Counted from the first letter of the stretch, positions 1-9,064 are shown. The stretch is DNA of 64,000 bases from Sporichthya polymorpha DSM 43042 (GCF_000384115.1 NZ_KB913029.1:117039-181038), one strand, 5' to 3'. Numbers and translations: made by a program. Notes: generated by a model not told the origin, from the letters alone.

Positions 1-289
1 CTCGATCTGGATCCACTCCGCGCGCTGGCTCTCCGCCCCGGCCTACCTGATCCTCGGGTGGACCGCGGCGTTCTTCGTGCCCCAGCTCGTCGAGGGCGGC
101 GTCGCGACCTTCGTGCTGCTGATCGTCGGCGGCGTCCTGTACTCCATCGGCGGCGTCATCTACGGGCTCAAGCGCCCGAACCCGTCACCGCGCTGGTTCG
201 GCTTCCACGAGGTGTTCCACTCGTTCACCGTCGTGGCCTGGATCGTGCACTACGTCGCGGTGTCGATCGTCGCGTACAGCTACGGCTGA
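1..289 (+). CDS. Hemolysin III family membrane protein, C-terminal part
   Basis: The frame is open from the left edge and stops at 289, so only the last 95 or so residues are present. They form two or three hydrophobic helices and contain HEVFH (around 209-223), the HxxxH motif of the last helices of HlyIII/PAQR proteins, which binds metal in that family. The family are seven-helix membrane proteins; despite the name most bacterial members have no proven haemolytic role. The start and first helices lie outside the window. Confidence 0.85.
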   Translation, partial: SIWIHSARWLSAPAYLILGWTAAFFVPQLVEGGVATFVLLIVGGVLYSIGGVIYGLKRPNPSPRWFGFHEVFHSFTVVAWIVHYVAVSIVAYSYG

Positions 290-329
290 CGCGACGACCG
301 ACCCGCGACGGGACGAGCAGTGCGGCCGG

Positions 330-1289
330 TCAGCCGAGCAGACCGCCCAGGTCCAGGTTGAGGCCGAGCGCCGTGGACGTGTCCGCGACCAGCCGGTCGA
401 CGGTGCCCAGGGTGTAGTCGAGCTCGGCACCGAGGTCGAGCGAGCTCGGGTCGGCGAGGGCCTCCGCGACCGTGTCGGTGGTGTGGTCGACGTACGTGGG
501 CACGACCGGCGCCACCAGGCTGTCCGACAGGACGACCGCGACGGTCGAGTCGACCGTCTCGCCGACGTTGTGGACCAGGCCCTGCAGGCCGATGACAAGG
601 TCGCCGCCGACCGGCAGGTTCGTGGTGTCGGCGACGTCGGCGAGCAGGCCGTTGACCAGGTCGGTCGTGGCGTCGCTGCTGCTGTCCGCCGTCGCGGTCA
701 GCGCGGTCGGGCCCTCGGTCGTGCCGACGGTGACGACGTCGGTCAGGTCGCCCGTCACGCCGTCGAGGCCGAGCGAGGAGTCGAGCAGCTCGGTCAGGTT
801 CGACAGCAGCGAGTCGCTGCCGACGACGGCGATGCCGGCCAGGGCCGACAGCCGGGCGGGCAGCTCGTCGGTGACGCCGAGCGTGGACGTGATGCCCGCC
901 ACGACGTCGCTGACCGGGTCGAGCACCGGGCTCAGGACCGGGCCCAGCGCCGCGGTCACGCCGGTGACCTGGTCGAGCGTGACGTCCAGCGTGTGGTCGA
1001 GGTGCTCACCCAGACCGGTCAGGACACCACCCACGGTGCCGGGCAGACCCCCGAGCACGTTGCTCAGGGTGCCGTCCAGGCTGCCCAGGTCCAGGACCCC
1101 ACCGAGGTCCAGTCCGTCCCCGAGACCGCCCCCGAGGACACCGCCCAGGACGTTGACGACGACGCCGTCGCCGTCGCCGTCGCCGAGGACGTCGGGCAGG
1201 CCGCCCAGCAGACCGTCCAGATCCGGAACGGCGGAATCAGCAAGAAAGGTGGCCTCGTCGGCCTTGTCCACGACAAGAGTGTCGGACAT
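330..1289 (-). CDS. Acidic Gly/Leu/Val/Asp-rich repetitive protein of unknown function
   Basis: 319 residues from ATG 1289, chosen because a strong GGGGGGAG ribosome site lies 6 nt upstream; an in-frame ATG at 1328 lacks one. The protein is almost wholly G, L, V, D, T and S in loose repeats (GGLPDVLG, VLGGVLGG, LDLGG) and has only three basic residues, so it must be extremely acidic. There is no signal peptide or clear membrane helix. Composition recalls the low-complexity tails of actinobacterial IniB-like proteins, but I see no IniB N-terminal domain. It stands alone, convergent with the HlyIII gene. Function not recognised. Confidence 0.7.
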   Translation of the reverse strand: MSDTLVVDKADEATFLADSAVPDLDGLLGGLPDVLGDGDGDGVVVNVLGGVLGGGLGDGLDLGGVLDLGSLDGTLSNVLGGLPGTVGGVLTGLGEHLDHTLDVTLDQVTGVTAALGPVLSPVLDPVSDVVAGITSTLGVTDELPARLSALAGIAVVGSDSLLSNLTELLDSSLGLDGVTGDLTDVVTVGTTEGPTALTATADSSSDATTDLVNGLLADVADTTNLPVGGDLVIGLQGLVHNVGETVDSTVAVVLSDSLVAPVVPTYVDHTTDTVAEALADPSSLDLGAELDYTLGTVDRLVADTSTALGLNLDLGGLLG

Positions 1290-1422
1290 CGGAAACTCCC
1301 CCCGAAGTTCAGCAGATGTGCTGTGCACACCCGATCACGCCGGGGCCGGACCGCGAATGCGCCGGGCGGGTGACGAGACCCGTGAGCAATCTGACGCTCC
1401 GTCGGTCAGTTGCGCAGGTAGG

Positions 1423-1698
1423 TCAGGAATTGTCCGGTTCCACCGGGGGCTCACCCGAGGCGGCGCGGCGCTTGGCCTCCTGGTCGCGGGCGTGCCGGTC
1501 CACGTCGATGTTCCGCAGGCGGTTCTGCATCGACCTGATCAGGAAGAACACCACGACGAACATCGCGATCAGCAGCGCGAGCGCGATGAACCCCGGCGAG
1601 ACCTTGTCCTCGTCGATGACCACCGGCTCGGGCGAGGGGCTGGCGGCGGCGACGAGATCGACGAGCTGCACGAGCCCCTGGGTCAGCATCATGGACAC
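1423..1698 (-). CDS. Small single-span membrane protein coupled to mca
   Basis: 91 residues from GTG 1698, or 89 from ATG 1692, which overlaps the mca stop as ATGA; either start implies translational coupling to mca. A 15-20 residue N-terminal stretch is followed by the motif DEDKVSPGFIAL, one strong membrane helix (about residues 36-54), a basic RSMQNRLRNI segment and an acidic charged tail. A protein of the same layout, with DESKVQPGVIGL before the helix, is encoded at 56106-56462 far away in the window. Its role is unknown; the mca linkage suggests envelope or redox housekeeping. Confidence 0.75.
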   Translation of the reverse strand: MSMMLTQGLVQLVDLVAAASPSPEPVVIDEDKVSPGFIALALLIAMFVVVFFLIRSMQNRLRNIDVDRHARDQEAKRRAASGEPPVEPDNS

Positions 1699-2570
1699 AC
1701 ACGATCGCGTACGCCGGCGAACAGGTCGTCCTCGGGGACCTCGGTGTCGACGAGCGAGCGGGCGAGCTCGAAGTCCTCGGTCGGCCAGACGGCCTGCTGC
1801 ATCTCCATCGGCATCCGGAAGAAGAAGCCGTCCGGATCGATCTGCGTGGCGTGGGCACGCAGGGCCGCGTCCCGCACCGGGAAGTACTCCGCGCAGTGGA
1901 CGCGGGTCGTCACCGGGCGGGAGTCACGGTCCTTCCAGCGCTCCAGCCACTCGGCGTACGGGGACTCGAGGCCGGCCGCGACCATCGCGTCGTGGAGGGC
2001 CTGCGTCTTCTCCTTGGTGAAGATGACGTCGTAGTAGAGCTTGAGCGGCTGCCAGGGCTCGCCGCACTCCGGATAGAGCCCGGGATCGCCGGCGGCGTCG
2101 AACGCGGCCACCGACACCCGGTGGCAGGCGATGTGGTCCGGGTGGGGGTAGCCACCCTCCTCGTTGTACGTCGTGACGACGTGCGGGCGGAACTCGCGCA
2201 TCAGCTTCACGAGGGGCCGCGCGGCCTCCTCGGTCGGGACCAGCGCGAAGCAGCCCCCGGGCAGCGGCGGGAGCGGGTCGCCGCTCGGCAGGCCGGAGTC
2301 GACGAAGCCGAGCCAGGCCTGCTGGACGCCGAGGATCTCGCGGGCAGCCTCCATCTCGGCGGCCCGGATCGCATGGATGTTCGCGGCGACCTCGGGGTCG
2401 TGGGCGAGCTTGGGGTTCAGGACGTCCCCCCGCTCCCCGCCGGTGCAGGTCACGACCATCACCTCGACGCCCGAGGCGACGTACATCGCCATCGTGGCCG
2501 CGCCCTTGCTCGACTCGTCGTCGGGGTGGGCGTGCACTGCCATCAGGCGCAACGGCTCAGCGCTCGACAC
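1689..2570 (-). CDS. mca: Mycothiol S-conjugate amidase
   Basis: Mca hydrolyses mycothiol S-conjugates to a mercapturic acid and GlcN-inositol, detoxifying electrophiles and antibiotics in actinomycetes. The 293-residue product matches family length when begun at GTG 2570, which gives the usual SEPLRLMAVHAHPDDE opening; a longer open frame upstream lacks family similarity. HPDDE (residues 15-19) and HPDH (143-146) are the zinc-binding and catalytic motifs of the LmbE/PIG-L fold. MshB is similar, but the EEGGYPHPDH context and overall length favour Mca. The stop overlaps the small membrane gene downstream; greA is divergent. Confidence 0.92.
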   Translation of the reverse strand: MSSAEPLRLMAVHAHPDDESSKGAATMAMYVASGVEVMVVTCTGGERGDVLNPKLAHDPEVAANIHAIRAAEMEAAREILGVQQAWLGFVDSGLPSGDPLPPLPGGCFALVPTEEAARPLVKLMREFRPHVVTTYNEEGGYPHPDHIACHRVSVAAFDAAGDPGLYPECGEPWQPLKLYYDVIFTKEKTQALHDAMVAAGLESPYAEWLERWKDRDSRPVTTRVHCAEYFPVRDAALRAHATQIDPDGFFFRMPMEMQQAVWPTEDFELARSLVDTEVPEDDLFAGVRDRVCP

Positions 2571-2938
2571 GCGTGCGTCCCGTCCTCTCGTCGATCCCGG
2601 GGCGCCGGTTCTCCCGCATGTGACCCCCGCCCCGAGGATAGTCGGCCCGACGAAGCCGCTGATCACGGTGCGTGTCGGGCTGCCGGAAATGCCACTCTTT
2701 CGGGCTAAACCCCCAAATTGTTCAAAAATTCCCAGGCATGAAACTTGTGTCACGGGGGAACGCCTCTCACTACACTGAGCGGCCTAGCCACGACCGTCGC
2801 ACCGTCATCCGGAGCGTCGGTCGGTTTGTTTACTAGGCCCGCTCGTGCGTGGTTCACCAACCTGACCCACCTGACCGTCCGTCAGCAGAGCGCCGTCGGA
2901 CGAACGAGCCCGCGCAACACATCCGCAAGGAGCGACCC

Positions 2939-3424
2939 ATGACCACGGAAACCGTCACCTGGCTCACCCAGGACGCATACGACCGTCTCAAGGCAGAGCT
3001 GGACCAGCTCTCCGGCCCGGGGCGCGTGGAACTGGCTCGCAAGATCGAGGCGGCGCGCGAGGAGGGTGACCTCAAGGAGAACGGTGGCTACCACGCCGCC
3101 AAGGAGGAGCAGGGCAAGCAGGAGGCCCGCATCCGCCAGCTCGACGAACTCCTCCGCTTCGCCAAGGTCGGCGAGCCGCCGGCCAACGACGGCGTCGTGC
3201 ACCCCGGCTCGATCGTGACCGTCCGGTTCGCGGACGGCGACACCGAGCGCTTCCTGCTCGGCTCCCGCGAGGTCGAGGTCGGCGACCTCGAGGTCTACTC
3301 CGAGAAGTCGCCGCTGGGCTCGGCGATCCTCGACCACAAGATCGGTGACCACTGCGCGTACGAGCTGCCGAACGGCCGCAAGGTCGAGGTCTCGATCGTC
3401 GACGTGGAGCCGTTCACCGGCTGA
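2939..3424 (+). CDS. greA: Transcription elongation factor GreA
   Basis: 161 residues from ATG 2939, six nt after AAGGAG. GreA binds backtracked RNA polymerase and stimulates cleavage of the 3' end of the transcript. The N-terminal half is the antiparallel coiled coil, with the acidic tip EGDLKENGGYHAAKEEQ (about residues 40-56) that carries the catalytic acidic residues; the C-terminal half is the FKBP-like domain, with SPLGSAILDHKIGD typical of the family. It is followed within 4 bp by the convergent ABC permease gene. The leader of about 160 nt upstream is AT-richer, with TTGTGT at 2745 and TACACT at 2771, but a 20-bp spacing makes a promoter call weak. Confidence 0.95.
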   Translation: MTTETVTWLTQDAYDRLKAELDQLSGPGRVELARKIEAAREEGDLKENGGYHAAKEEQGKQEARIRQLDELLRFAKVGEPPANDGVVHPGSIVTVRFADGDTERFLLGSREVEVGDLEVYSEKSPLGSAILDHKIGDHCAYELPNGRKVEVSIVDVEPFTG

Positions 3425-3427
3425 TCC

Positions 3428-4321
3428 TCAGCTGCGCACCCGGCGCATCCGCCGGGTGCACAGCGTCGCCGCGACGCAGATGATGCCGACCGACCAGAGC
3501 ACCGTGAGCAGGACCGGGTGCTCGGCGGGGAAGGTGCCCTCGTCCCGGAACGGGTTCGGGTTCCCGAACAGTTCCCGGGCGGCGGCGGCCACCGCCGTCA
3601 CCGGATTCCATTCCGCCACGGTCTCCAGGGGTTCCGGCATCGTCTGCGTCGGGACGAAGGCGTTCGACACGAAGACGACCGGGAACAGCCACATCATCGG
3701 CATGCTCTGTGCGGCCTGGACGCTCTTCGCGACCAGCCCGAGGTACGCGCCGACCCAGCTCATGGCGAAGCCGAACAGCAGCAGGACGCCGAACGCGGCC
3801 ACGGCGCGGACCGCGCCGTCCTCGATCCGCCACCCCACGATCAGGCCGGCGACGGCCATGACCGTCAGCGAGATCGACATGCGCGCGACGTCACCGACGG
3901 TCCGCCCGACGAACACCGCGGCCGGGTGGATCGGCAGCGTCCGCAGCCGGTCCATCAGGCCGAGCTGCAGGTCGTACGCCATGGCGATCGTCGTCGGGTA
4001 GGTGCTGAACGCGACGGCCTGGGCGAAGACGCCCGCGAGCAGGAACTCGCGGTAGCTCCCGCCGCCCGGGATCGTGATCGCTCCGCCGAAGACCAGGGCG
4101 AACAGGAACACGAACACCAGCGGCTGCAGGAACATGAATGGCCACAGCTCGCGCACCCGCACGGTGTGGAGCAGGTTCCGCCGGGTCAGCACCCCGGCGT
4201 CCGAGATCGCCCACGCGATCTCCGACCCGAGCGACCAGGCCGGCCCGTGGCCACCGCGACGGTGGGACCTCGGCGAGGCGGCCACCCGCGACCCGAGCGG
4301 CTCGGGGATCGAGTCGGTCAT
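3428..4321 (-). CDS. ABC-2 type exporter permease (DrrB-like)
   Basis: 297 residues with a cytoplasmic N-terminus and six hydrophobic helices, in the layout of the ABC-2 permeases that export daunorubicin-type drugs and lipids. The segment around PALQLGLMDRLRTLPIHP-like residues (here LQLGLMDRLRTLPIHP) is the conserved coupling helix of DrrB proteins. ATG 4321 overlaps the last codons of the ATPase gene by 4 nt, so the two are translated as a pair and form an exporter with two copies of each. Substrate cannot be read from sequence. Confidence 0.9.
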   Translation of the reverse strand: MTDSIPEPLGSRVAASPRSHRRGGHGPAWSLGSEIAWAISDAGVLTRRNLLHTVRVRELWPFMFLQPLVFVFLFALVFGGAITIPGGGSYREFLLAGVFAQAVAFSTYPTTIAMAYDLQLGLMDRLRTLPIHPAAVFVGRTVGDVARMSISLTVMAVAGLIVGWRIEDGAVRAVAAFGVLLLFGFAMSWVGAYLGLVAKSVQAAQSMPMMWLFPVVFVSNAFVPTQTMPEPLETVAEWNPVTAVAAAARELFGNPNPFRDEGTFPAEHPVLLTVLWSVGIICVAATLCTRRMRRVRS

Positions 4322-5253
4322 CGGGACGTCACCGCCACGAAGACGTCGTCGAGGGTCGGCCGGTGGACGGAGATGTCCTGCATCGCGATGCCGTGGCGGT
4401 CGAGGACCCGGACGATGCCCGCGATCGCGGTCGAGGCGTCACCCGCGGCCGGGATGCCGACGGTCCCGGCGGCCGCGTCGACCACCGGATCGCCCGCCGC
4501 GAGCTCACGGAGCGCAGTCACGGCGTCCTCCGTCCGGGTGACGTCGGCGAGCCGGACGTCGACCCGGTCCCCGCCGACCTGACGCTTCAGTTCGTCGGGG
4601 GTGCCGGAGGCGATGACGTGCCCGTGGTCGACGACCGCGATGCGGTCCGCGAGCCGGTCGGCCTCCTCCAGGTACTGGGTGGTGAGGAGCAGGGTCGTCC
4701 CGCCGCGGACGAGTTCGGCGAGCAGGTCCCACAGGTCCAGCCGGGAGACCGGGTCGAGCCCGGTCGTCGGCTCGTCCATGAACAGCACCTTGGGCGTCGC
4801 GACGAGCGCGGAGGCCAGGTCGAGGCGGCGGGCCATGCCGCCGGAGAACGTCTTGACCGGCTGCCCGGCGACGTCGGTGAGCCGGAAGCGCTCCAGCAGC
4901 AGGTCGGCCCGCTTGTTCGCCTGCCGGCGGCCGAGCCGGTAGAGCCGGCCGAACATCTGCAGGTTCTCCCGGGCCGTGAGCGTGTAGTCCAGGGCCGCGA
5001 ACTGCCCGGCGAGCCCGATCCGGCGCCGGACGGCCGCCGGGTCGCGCAGGACGTCGACCCCGGCGACCTGGACGCGGCCGGCGTCGGGGCGCAGCAGCGT
5101 CGTCAGGATCTTGACGGTCGTGGTCTTCCCGGCCCCGTTCGGGCCGAGCAGGCCGAGCGCGGTGCCCTCCGCGACCTCCAGGTCCAGGCCGTCGAGGGCC
5201 CGAGCCTGGCCGTAACGCTTGACCAGGCCCTCCACGACAACGGCGTCGGCCAC
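4318..5253 (-). CDS. ABC exporter ATPase (DrrA-like)
   Basis: 311 residues from GTG 5253. Walker A GPNGAGKTT (about residues 38-46), signature FSGGMARRLDLA, Walker B VLFMDEPTTGLDP and a switch His in LLTTQYLEEADRLADR are all present, so the ATPase should be active. The C-terminal 80 residues are the extra regulatory domain of DrrA-type proteins (TLDDVFVAVTSR ending). It powers the permease encoded directly downstream. The start lies about 95 bp from the ilvA stop, with no good ribosome site; a CACCAT element 6 nt before GTG could make it leaderless. Confidence 0.93.
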   Translation of the reverse strand: MADAVVVEGLVKRYGQARALDGLDLEVAEGTALGLLGPNGAGKTTTVKILTTLLRPDAGRVQVAGVDVLRDPAAVRRRIGLAGQFAALDYTLTARENLQMFGRLYRLGRRQANKRADLLLERFRLTDVAGQPVKTFSGGMARRLDLASALVATPKVLFMDEPTTGLDPVSRLDLWDLLAELVRGGTTLLLTTQYLEEADRLADRIAVVDHGHVIASGTPDELKRQVGGDRVDVRLADVTRTEDAVTALRELAAGDPVVDAAAGTVGIPAAGDASTAIAGIVRVLDRHGIAMQDISVHRPTLDDVFVAVTSR

Positions 5254-5347
5254 CGCACCATGGTGCCGGTCGCCCGAAGCGGACGCCGCGATCTTTGCCC
5301 CAACCGGGGTCGGGCGCCGTCCGGGACGCCCGATCAGAGCGCGCGAA

Positions 5348-6562
5348 TCAGCCGAAGACCAGCGGATATCCCGCGGCGCGCAGCCGGCCGAGGACGGCGT
5401 CGGTGTGTTTGCCGCCGCGGGTCTCGATCTGGACGTAGACCTCGGCCTCGTCGACGTGCAGGCGCGGGTTGGTGCGCAGGTGCTCGACCTCGAGGACGTT
5501 CGCGTCGGCCTCGCCGAGCTCGTGGAGGAGGGCGGCGAGCGCGCCCGGGCGGTCGGTCATCCGGGTGCGGAACGCCACGAACCGCCCGGAGGCGGCGAGA
5601 CCGTGCCGCAACAGCCGGAGCATCAGCAGCGGGTCGACGTTGCCGCCGGACAGGATCGCGACGACCGGGGGCTCGAAGGCCTGCGGGTCGTCGAGGACGG
5701 CCGCGACGCCGGCGACGCCGGCCGGTTCCACGACGAGCTTCGCGCGCTCCAGGCAGAGCAGCAGGGCGCGGGACAGCGACTCCTCGGACACCGTCCGGAC
5801 GTCGGGGACGAGTTCGGCGACGACCGCGAACGGCACCTCGCCCGGCAGTGCGACCGCGATGCCGTCGGCCATCGTCGTGATCCCGTCCAGCGCGACCGGG
5901 TGCCCGGCGGCCAGGGACGACGGGTACGCGGCCGCACCGGCGGCCTGGACGCCGACGACCCGGACGCCGGAGCGCTCCCCCACCGCCGCGGCGACCCCGG
6001 CGAGCAGCCCGCCGCCGCCGGTGGGGACGACGATCGTGCGGACGTCGGGGACCTGGTCACCGATCTCCAGCCCGACCGAGCCCTGCCCGGCGACGACGTC
6101 GACGTGGTCGAAGGGGTGGATGAGGACGGCCCCGGACTCGGCCGCGATCTCGGCCGCGGCGGCCAGGGCCTGCTCGACGTTGTCACCGATCAGGCGGACG
6201 GTCGCGCCGTAGCCCTCGGTCGCGGCCACCTTCGGCAGGGGCGCGCCCACGGGCATGACGACGGTGGCGCTGCACCCGAGCAGCGACGCCGCCAGCGCGA
6301 CGCCCTGGGCGTGGTTGCCGGCACTCGCCGCCACGACCCCGGCCGCACGCTCCTCGGGCGTCAGCCGGGCGATGCGGACGTACGCGCCGCGGAGCTTGAA
6401 CGACCCGCCCCGCTGGAGGTTCTCGCACTTGAACCGGACCGGGCCGCCGCAGCGGTCGGAGAGCACCCGCGAGCCGACGACGGGGGTGACGCGCGCCACG
6501 TCGGCCAGGAGGTCCGCGGCGGCGCGGACGTCCGCGAGCGTGACGGGCAGGGCCGGGGACAC
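5348..6562 (-). CDS. ilvA: Threonine ammonia-lyase (threonine dehydratase) with ACT domain
   Basis: 404 residues from GTG 6562, which gives the family's LPVTLADV opening. It converts threonine to 2-oxobutanoate and ammonia, the first step to isoleucine or a catabolic reaction. The PLP lysine is in SFKLRGAY, the phosphate-binding glycines in PTGGGGLLAG, and a C-terminal ACT domain (from about residue 325, FRTRMTDRPGALAALL) would bind a regulatory amino acid. A single ACT domain of this short type fits the actinobacterial catabolic/biosynthetic TdcB-IlvA hybrids. Divergent from the MFS gene with 81 bp between starts. Confidence 0.92.
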   Translation of the reverse strand: MSPALPVTLADVRAAADLLADVARVTPVVGSRVLSDRCGGPVRFKCENLQRGGSFKLRGAYVRIARLTPEERAAGVVAASAGNHAQGVALAASLLGCSATVVMPVGAPLPKVAATEGYGATVRLIGDNVEQALAAAAEIAAESGAVLIHPFDHVDVVAGQGSVGLEIGDQVPDVRTIVVPTGGGGLLAGVAAAVGERSGVRVVGVQAAGAAAYPSSLAAGHPVALDGITTMADGIAVALPGEVPFAVVAELVPDVRTVSEESLSRALLLCLERAKLVVEPAGVAGVAAVLDDPQAFEPPVVAILSGGNVDPLLMLRLLRHGLAASGRFVAFRTRMTDRPGALAALLHELGEADANVLEVEHLRTNPRLHVDEAEVYVQIETRGGKHTDAVLGRLRAAGYPLVFG

Positions 6563-6631
6563 GGTGGCATGATGCCGGATCGCCCGGGCTCCCGGGCCGG
6601 ATCGGCTGCGGGACCGGCGCGGCGGATGGCC

Positions 6632-6637
6632 TAACCT
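6632..6637 (+). promoter_or_regulatory. Leaderless -10 element of the DHA2 MFS gene
   Basis: TAACCT followed by exactly 6 nt and then GTG 6644. A -10 hexamer this close places the transcript start at the start codon, the arrangement of leaderless mRNAs common in actinobacteria; no Shine-Dalgarno sequence is present. Confidence 0.55.
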
Positions 6638-6643
6638 TCTGCG

Positions 6644-8167
6644 GTGAATTCGGGCCGGAGCTTCCGCCTCCTGATGGTCGGACTCCTGCTGGGCGTCCTC
6701 CTCGGGGCGCTGGACGGGACGATGGTGGCGGTGGCGCTGCCGACCATCGTCGGCGACCTCGGCGGCGTCGAGGACACGCACTGGGTCGTGACGGCCTACC
6801 TGCTGACCGCGACCGCGTCGACGCTCCTCTACGGGCGGGTCTCGGACCTGTTCGGCCGCAAACCGGTTTTCCTGGCCGCCATCGGGGTCTTCCTCGCCGG
6901 GTCCGCGCTGTGCGCGCTGGCGCCCGGCATGGGGACGCTGGCCGCGGCCCGCGCGCTGCAGGGTCTCGGCGGCGGTGGCCTGCTCACCCTCGCCCTGGCG
7001 GTGATCGCGGACGTCGTACCGGCCCGGGACCGCGCGAAGTACCAGGGCCTGTTCGGAGCGGTGTTCGGTCTGGCCAGCGTGCTCGGTCCGGTGATCGGCG
7101 GCCCGGTCGTCGACGCCGCGGGCTGGCGCTGGCTGTTCCTGCTCAACCTGCCGGTCGGCGCGGTGGTCCTCGCGCTCGTGCTCACCCAGCTGCCGCTGCC
7201 GGTGCGCCGCCGCGAGCACGCCCTCGACGTGCGCGGCGCGGTGCTGCTCGCCGGCGCGGTCGGCTGCTTCCTGTGCTGGATCACCCGCGGCCAGGAGGTC
7301 GGCTGGGACTCCCCGCAGAGTTGGCTGCTCGGCGTCGCGGCCGCGGTGCTGGCCCCCGCGTTCGTCGCGTCCCAGCGCTCGGCGCCGGAGCCCGTGCTCC
7401 CGCTGGGCCTGTTCCGCAACCCGGCCTTCGCGCTCACCGGGGCCGTCGCGTTCTGCGTCGGCGCCGCGATGTTCGCCGCGATCCTGTTCATCCCGCTGGT
7501 CCTGCAGCTCGTCCAGGACCGCAGCGCGACCGCGTCCGGCCTGATGCTCGCCGCGATGACGACGGGCCTGCTGGTCAGCTCCGTCGGTGTCGGACGGATG
7601 GTCAGCCGCACCGGCCGGCACAAGGCGCCGCCGGTGGCGGGGTCGGTGCTGATCACCGTCGCGATGCTGGCGCTGACCCGGCTCGACCCGGGGACGTCCG
7701 CGGCGTACACGGTCGGGGCGCTCACGCTGCTCGGGCTCGGCATCGGGCTGGTGTCGCCGGTGCTCGTCGCGGTGGCGCAGTGCTCGGTCGACGCGCGGGA
7801 CCTCGGCATCGCGACCGCGTCGGTCTCGTTCTTCCGCAACCTCGGCGGGACCGTGGGGTCCGCGGTCGGGGTCGCGGTGCTCACGCACCGGTTGGCCGAC
7901 GCCTCGCTCGACACGGACCGGGTCTCGACCCTGCCCGAGCAGGTGGACGCGCTGCCCGCGGCGGCGCAGGAGACCTACGCGCTCGCCTTCGCCGAGGCCG
8001 CGACCGGCGTGTTCTGGGCCGCGGCCGCGGTGGGCGCCGTCGCGATCGTGCTTGCCGCGCTCACCCCGGCCCTGACGCTGGGTCAGGTTCTGGCGGAGGA
8101 GCCCGGCGACCAATACGCGCCGGAGCCGAGCACGAGGGCCGCCGCGCCCACCAGCCCGGCCTCCTGA
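6644..8167 (+). CDS. DHA2-family MFS multidrug exporter (EmrB/QacA type)
   Basis: 507 residues with fourteen predicted membrane helices. ALDGTMVAVALPTI in helix 1, GRVSDLFGRKPVF in the loop between helices 2 and 3 (motif A) and GPVIGGPVVD in helix 5 (motif C of drug-proton antiporters) identify it. Asp in motif D1 (LDGTMV) is the usual proton/drug residue. GTG 6644 has no ribosome site but a -10 box 6 nt upstream. Its last 85 bp overlap the convergent ROK kinase gene, so the C-terminal tails of both proteins are encoded by opposite strands. Confidence 0.92.
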   Translation: MNSGRSFRLLMVGLLLGVLLGALDGTMVAVALPTIVGDLGGVEDTHWVVTAYLLTATASTLLYGRVSDLFGRKPVFLAAIGVFLAGSALCALAPGMGTLAAARALQGLGGGGLLTLALAVIADVVPARDRAKYQGLFGAVFGLASVLGPVIGGPVVDAAGWRWLFLLNLPVGAVVLALVLTQLPLPVRRREHALDVRGAVLLAGAVGCFLCWITRGQEVGWDSPQSWLLGVAAAVLAPAFVASQRSAPEPVLPLGLFRNPAFALTGAVAFCVGAAMFAAILFIPLVLQLVQDRSATASGLMLAAMTTGLLVSSVGVGRMVSRTGRHKAPPVAGSVLITVAMLALTRLDPGTSAAYTVGALTLLGLGIGLVSPVLVAVAQCSVDARDLGIATASVSFFRNLGGTVGSAVGVAVLTHRLADASLDTDRVSTLPEQVDALPAAAQETYALAFAEAATGVFWAAAAVGAVAIVLAALTPALTLGQVLAEEPGDQYAPEPSTRAAAPTSPAS

Positions 8168-9054
8168 CCGAGCGCGGCCGGCACGATCCGCGTCGCCCGC
8201 ACGAAGTCCATGCGCGCCTGTGCCTCGTAGGCGGCGTGCAACGGGCCGAACAACAGGTCGCCGGCCTGAGCCAGCCCTCCCCCGACGGCCACGACGTCGA
8301 GGTCGCACAGGTGGGCCGCCGACGCGATCGCCACGCCGAGGGCCTCCCCCGCCCGGCGCAGGGCGGCCAGCGCGACCGGGTGGCCGGCGCGGGCGTCCGC
8401 GGTCAGCGTCGCCGCGTCGTCGCCGGCGGGGTTCGCCCAGCCTTCGTCCCGGGCCCACGCGGCGGTGCGGGGCCCGCTCGCGACCGCCTCCAGGCAGCCG
8501 CGTGCGCCGCAGGCGCACTCCGGCCCGCGGGGGTCGACGCAGACGTGTCCGATGTGGCCGGCGTTGCCGCGGGCGCCGTCGACGAGCCGTCCGCCGAGGA
8601 CCAGGCCGCCGCCGACGCCGGTGGAGACGACCATGCCGAGGACGTTCGCCCTCCCCCGCCCGGCCCCGCGCCAGTGCTCGGCCACCGCGACGCAGACGGC
8701 GTCGTTGTGGATGCGGACGTCGTCCTCGGAGCCGTTCCCGGCGCCGAGTTCGCGGGCGAGGTCGCGGAGCCGGTCCCGCAGCGGGAAGTCGCGCCAGCCG
8801 CCGATGTTCAGCGGCGAGACCCGTCCGGCGGGCCAGACCATCGGCCCGCCGCAGCCGACGCCGATCCCGACCGGGGCCGCCGCGGCCTTGGCGTGCACGC
8901 GGCGGACGAGGTCGGCCAGCGCGGTCCAGATCACCTCGGCGTCGGGCGAGCGGGGCGTGGGGACGCGGTCGGCGGCGAGCACGGTGCCGGCGCCGTCGAC
9001 GAGGCCGGCGGCCAGTTTGGTGCCGCCGACGTCGACCGCCAGCGCGACGCTCAC
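8083..9054 (-). CDS. ROK-family sugar kinase (glucokinase-like)
   Basis: 323 residues from GTG 9054. The phosphate-binding DVGGTK (residues 8-13), catalytic Asp in RIHNDAVC, and the ROK signature GHIGHVCVDPRGPECACG with CxCGxxGCLE zinc ligands are intact, so it should phosphorylate glucose or a related hexose. Repressor-type ROK proteins carry an N-terminal helix-turn-helix, which is missing here. It lies 10 bp downstream of the FIST gene and is probably cotranscribed. The last 85 bp are shared antisense with the MFS gene; the tail after the conserved domain may be an extension. Confidence 0.9.
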   Translation of the reverse strand: MSVALAVDVGGTKLAAGLVDGAGTVLAADRVPTPRSPDAEVIWTALADLVRRVHAKAAAAPVGIGVGCGGPMVWPAGRVSPLNIGGWRDFPLRDRLRDLARELGAGNGSEDDVRIHNDAVCVAVAEHWRGAGRGRANVLGMVVSTGVGGGLVLGGRLVDGARGNAGHIGHVCVDPRGPECACGARGCLEAVASGPRTAAWARDEGWANPAGDDAATLTADARAGHPVALAALRRAGEALGVAIASAAHLCDLDVVAVGGGLAQAGDLLFGPLHAAYEAQARMDFVRATRIVPAALGQEAGLVGAAALVLGSGAYWSPGSSART

Positions 9055-9064
9055 GAGTCGGCGC

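Noticed and set aside
472..2034. Long plus-strand open frame opposite the acidic protein and mca
   Set aside because: Ser/Pro/Arg-rich shadow of the real minus-strand genes, no ribosome site or domain.
2745..2776. Sigma-70-type promoter for greA (TTGTGT and TACACT)
   Set aside because: Spacing of 20 bp is too long for a confident call.
6563..8518. A minus-strand open frame extending ilvA upstream by about 650 codons
   Set aside because: It is antisense to the MFS gene, has Arg/Gly-rich shadow composition and no domains; ilvA similarity begins at the GTG at 6562.
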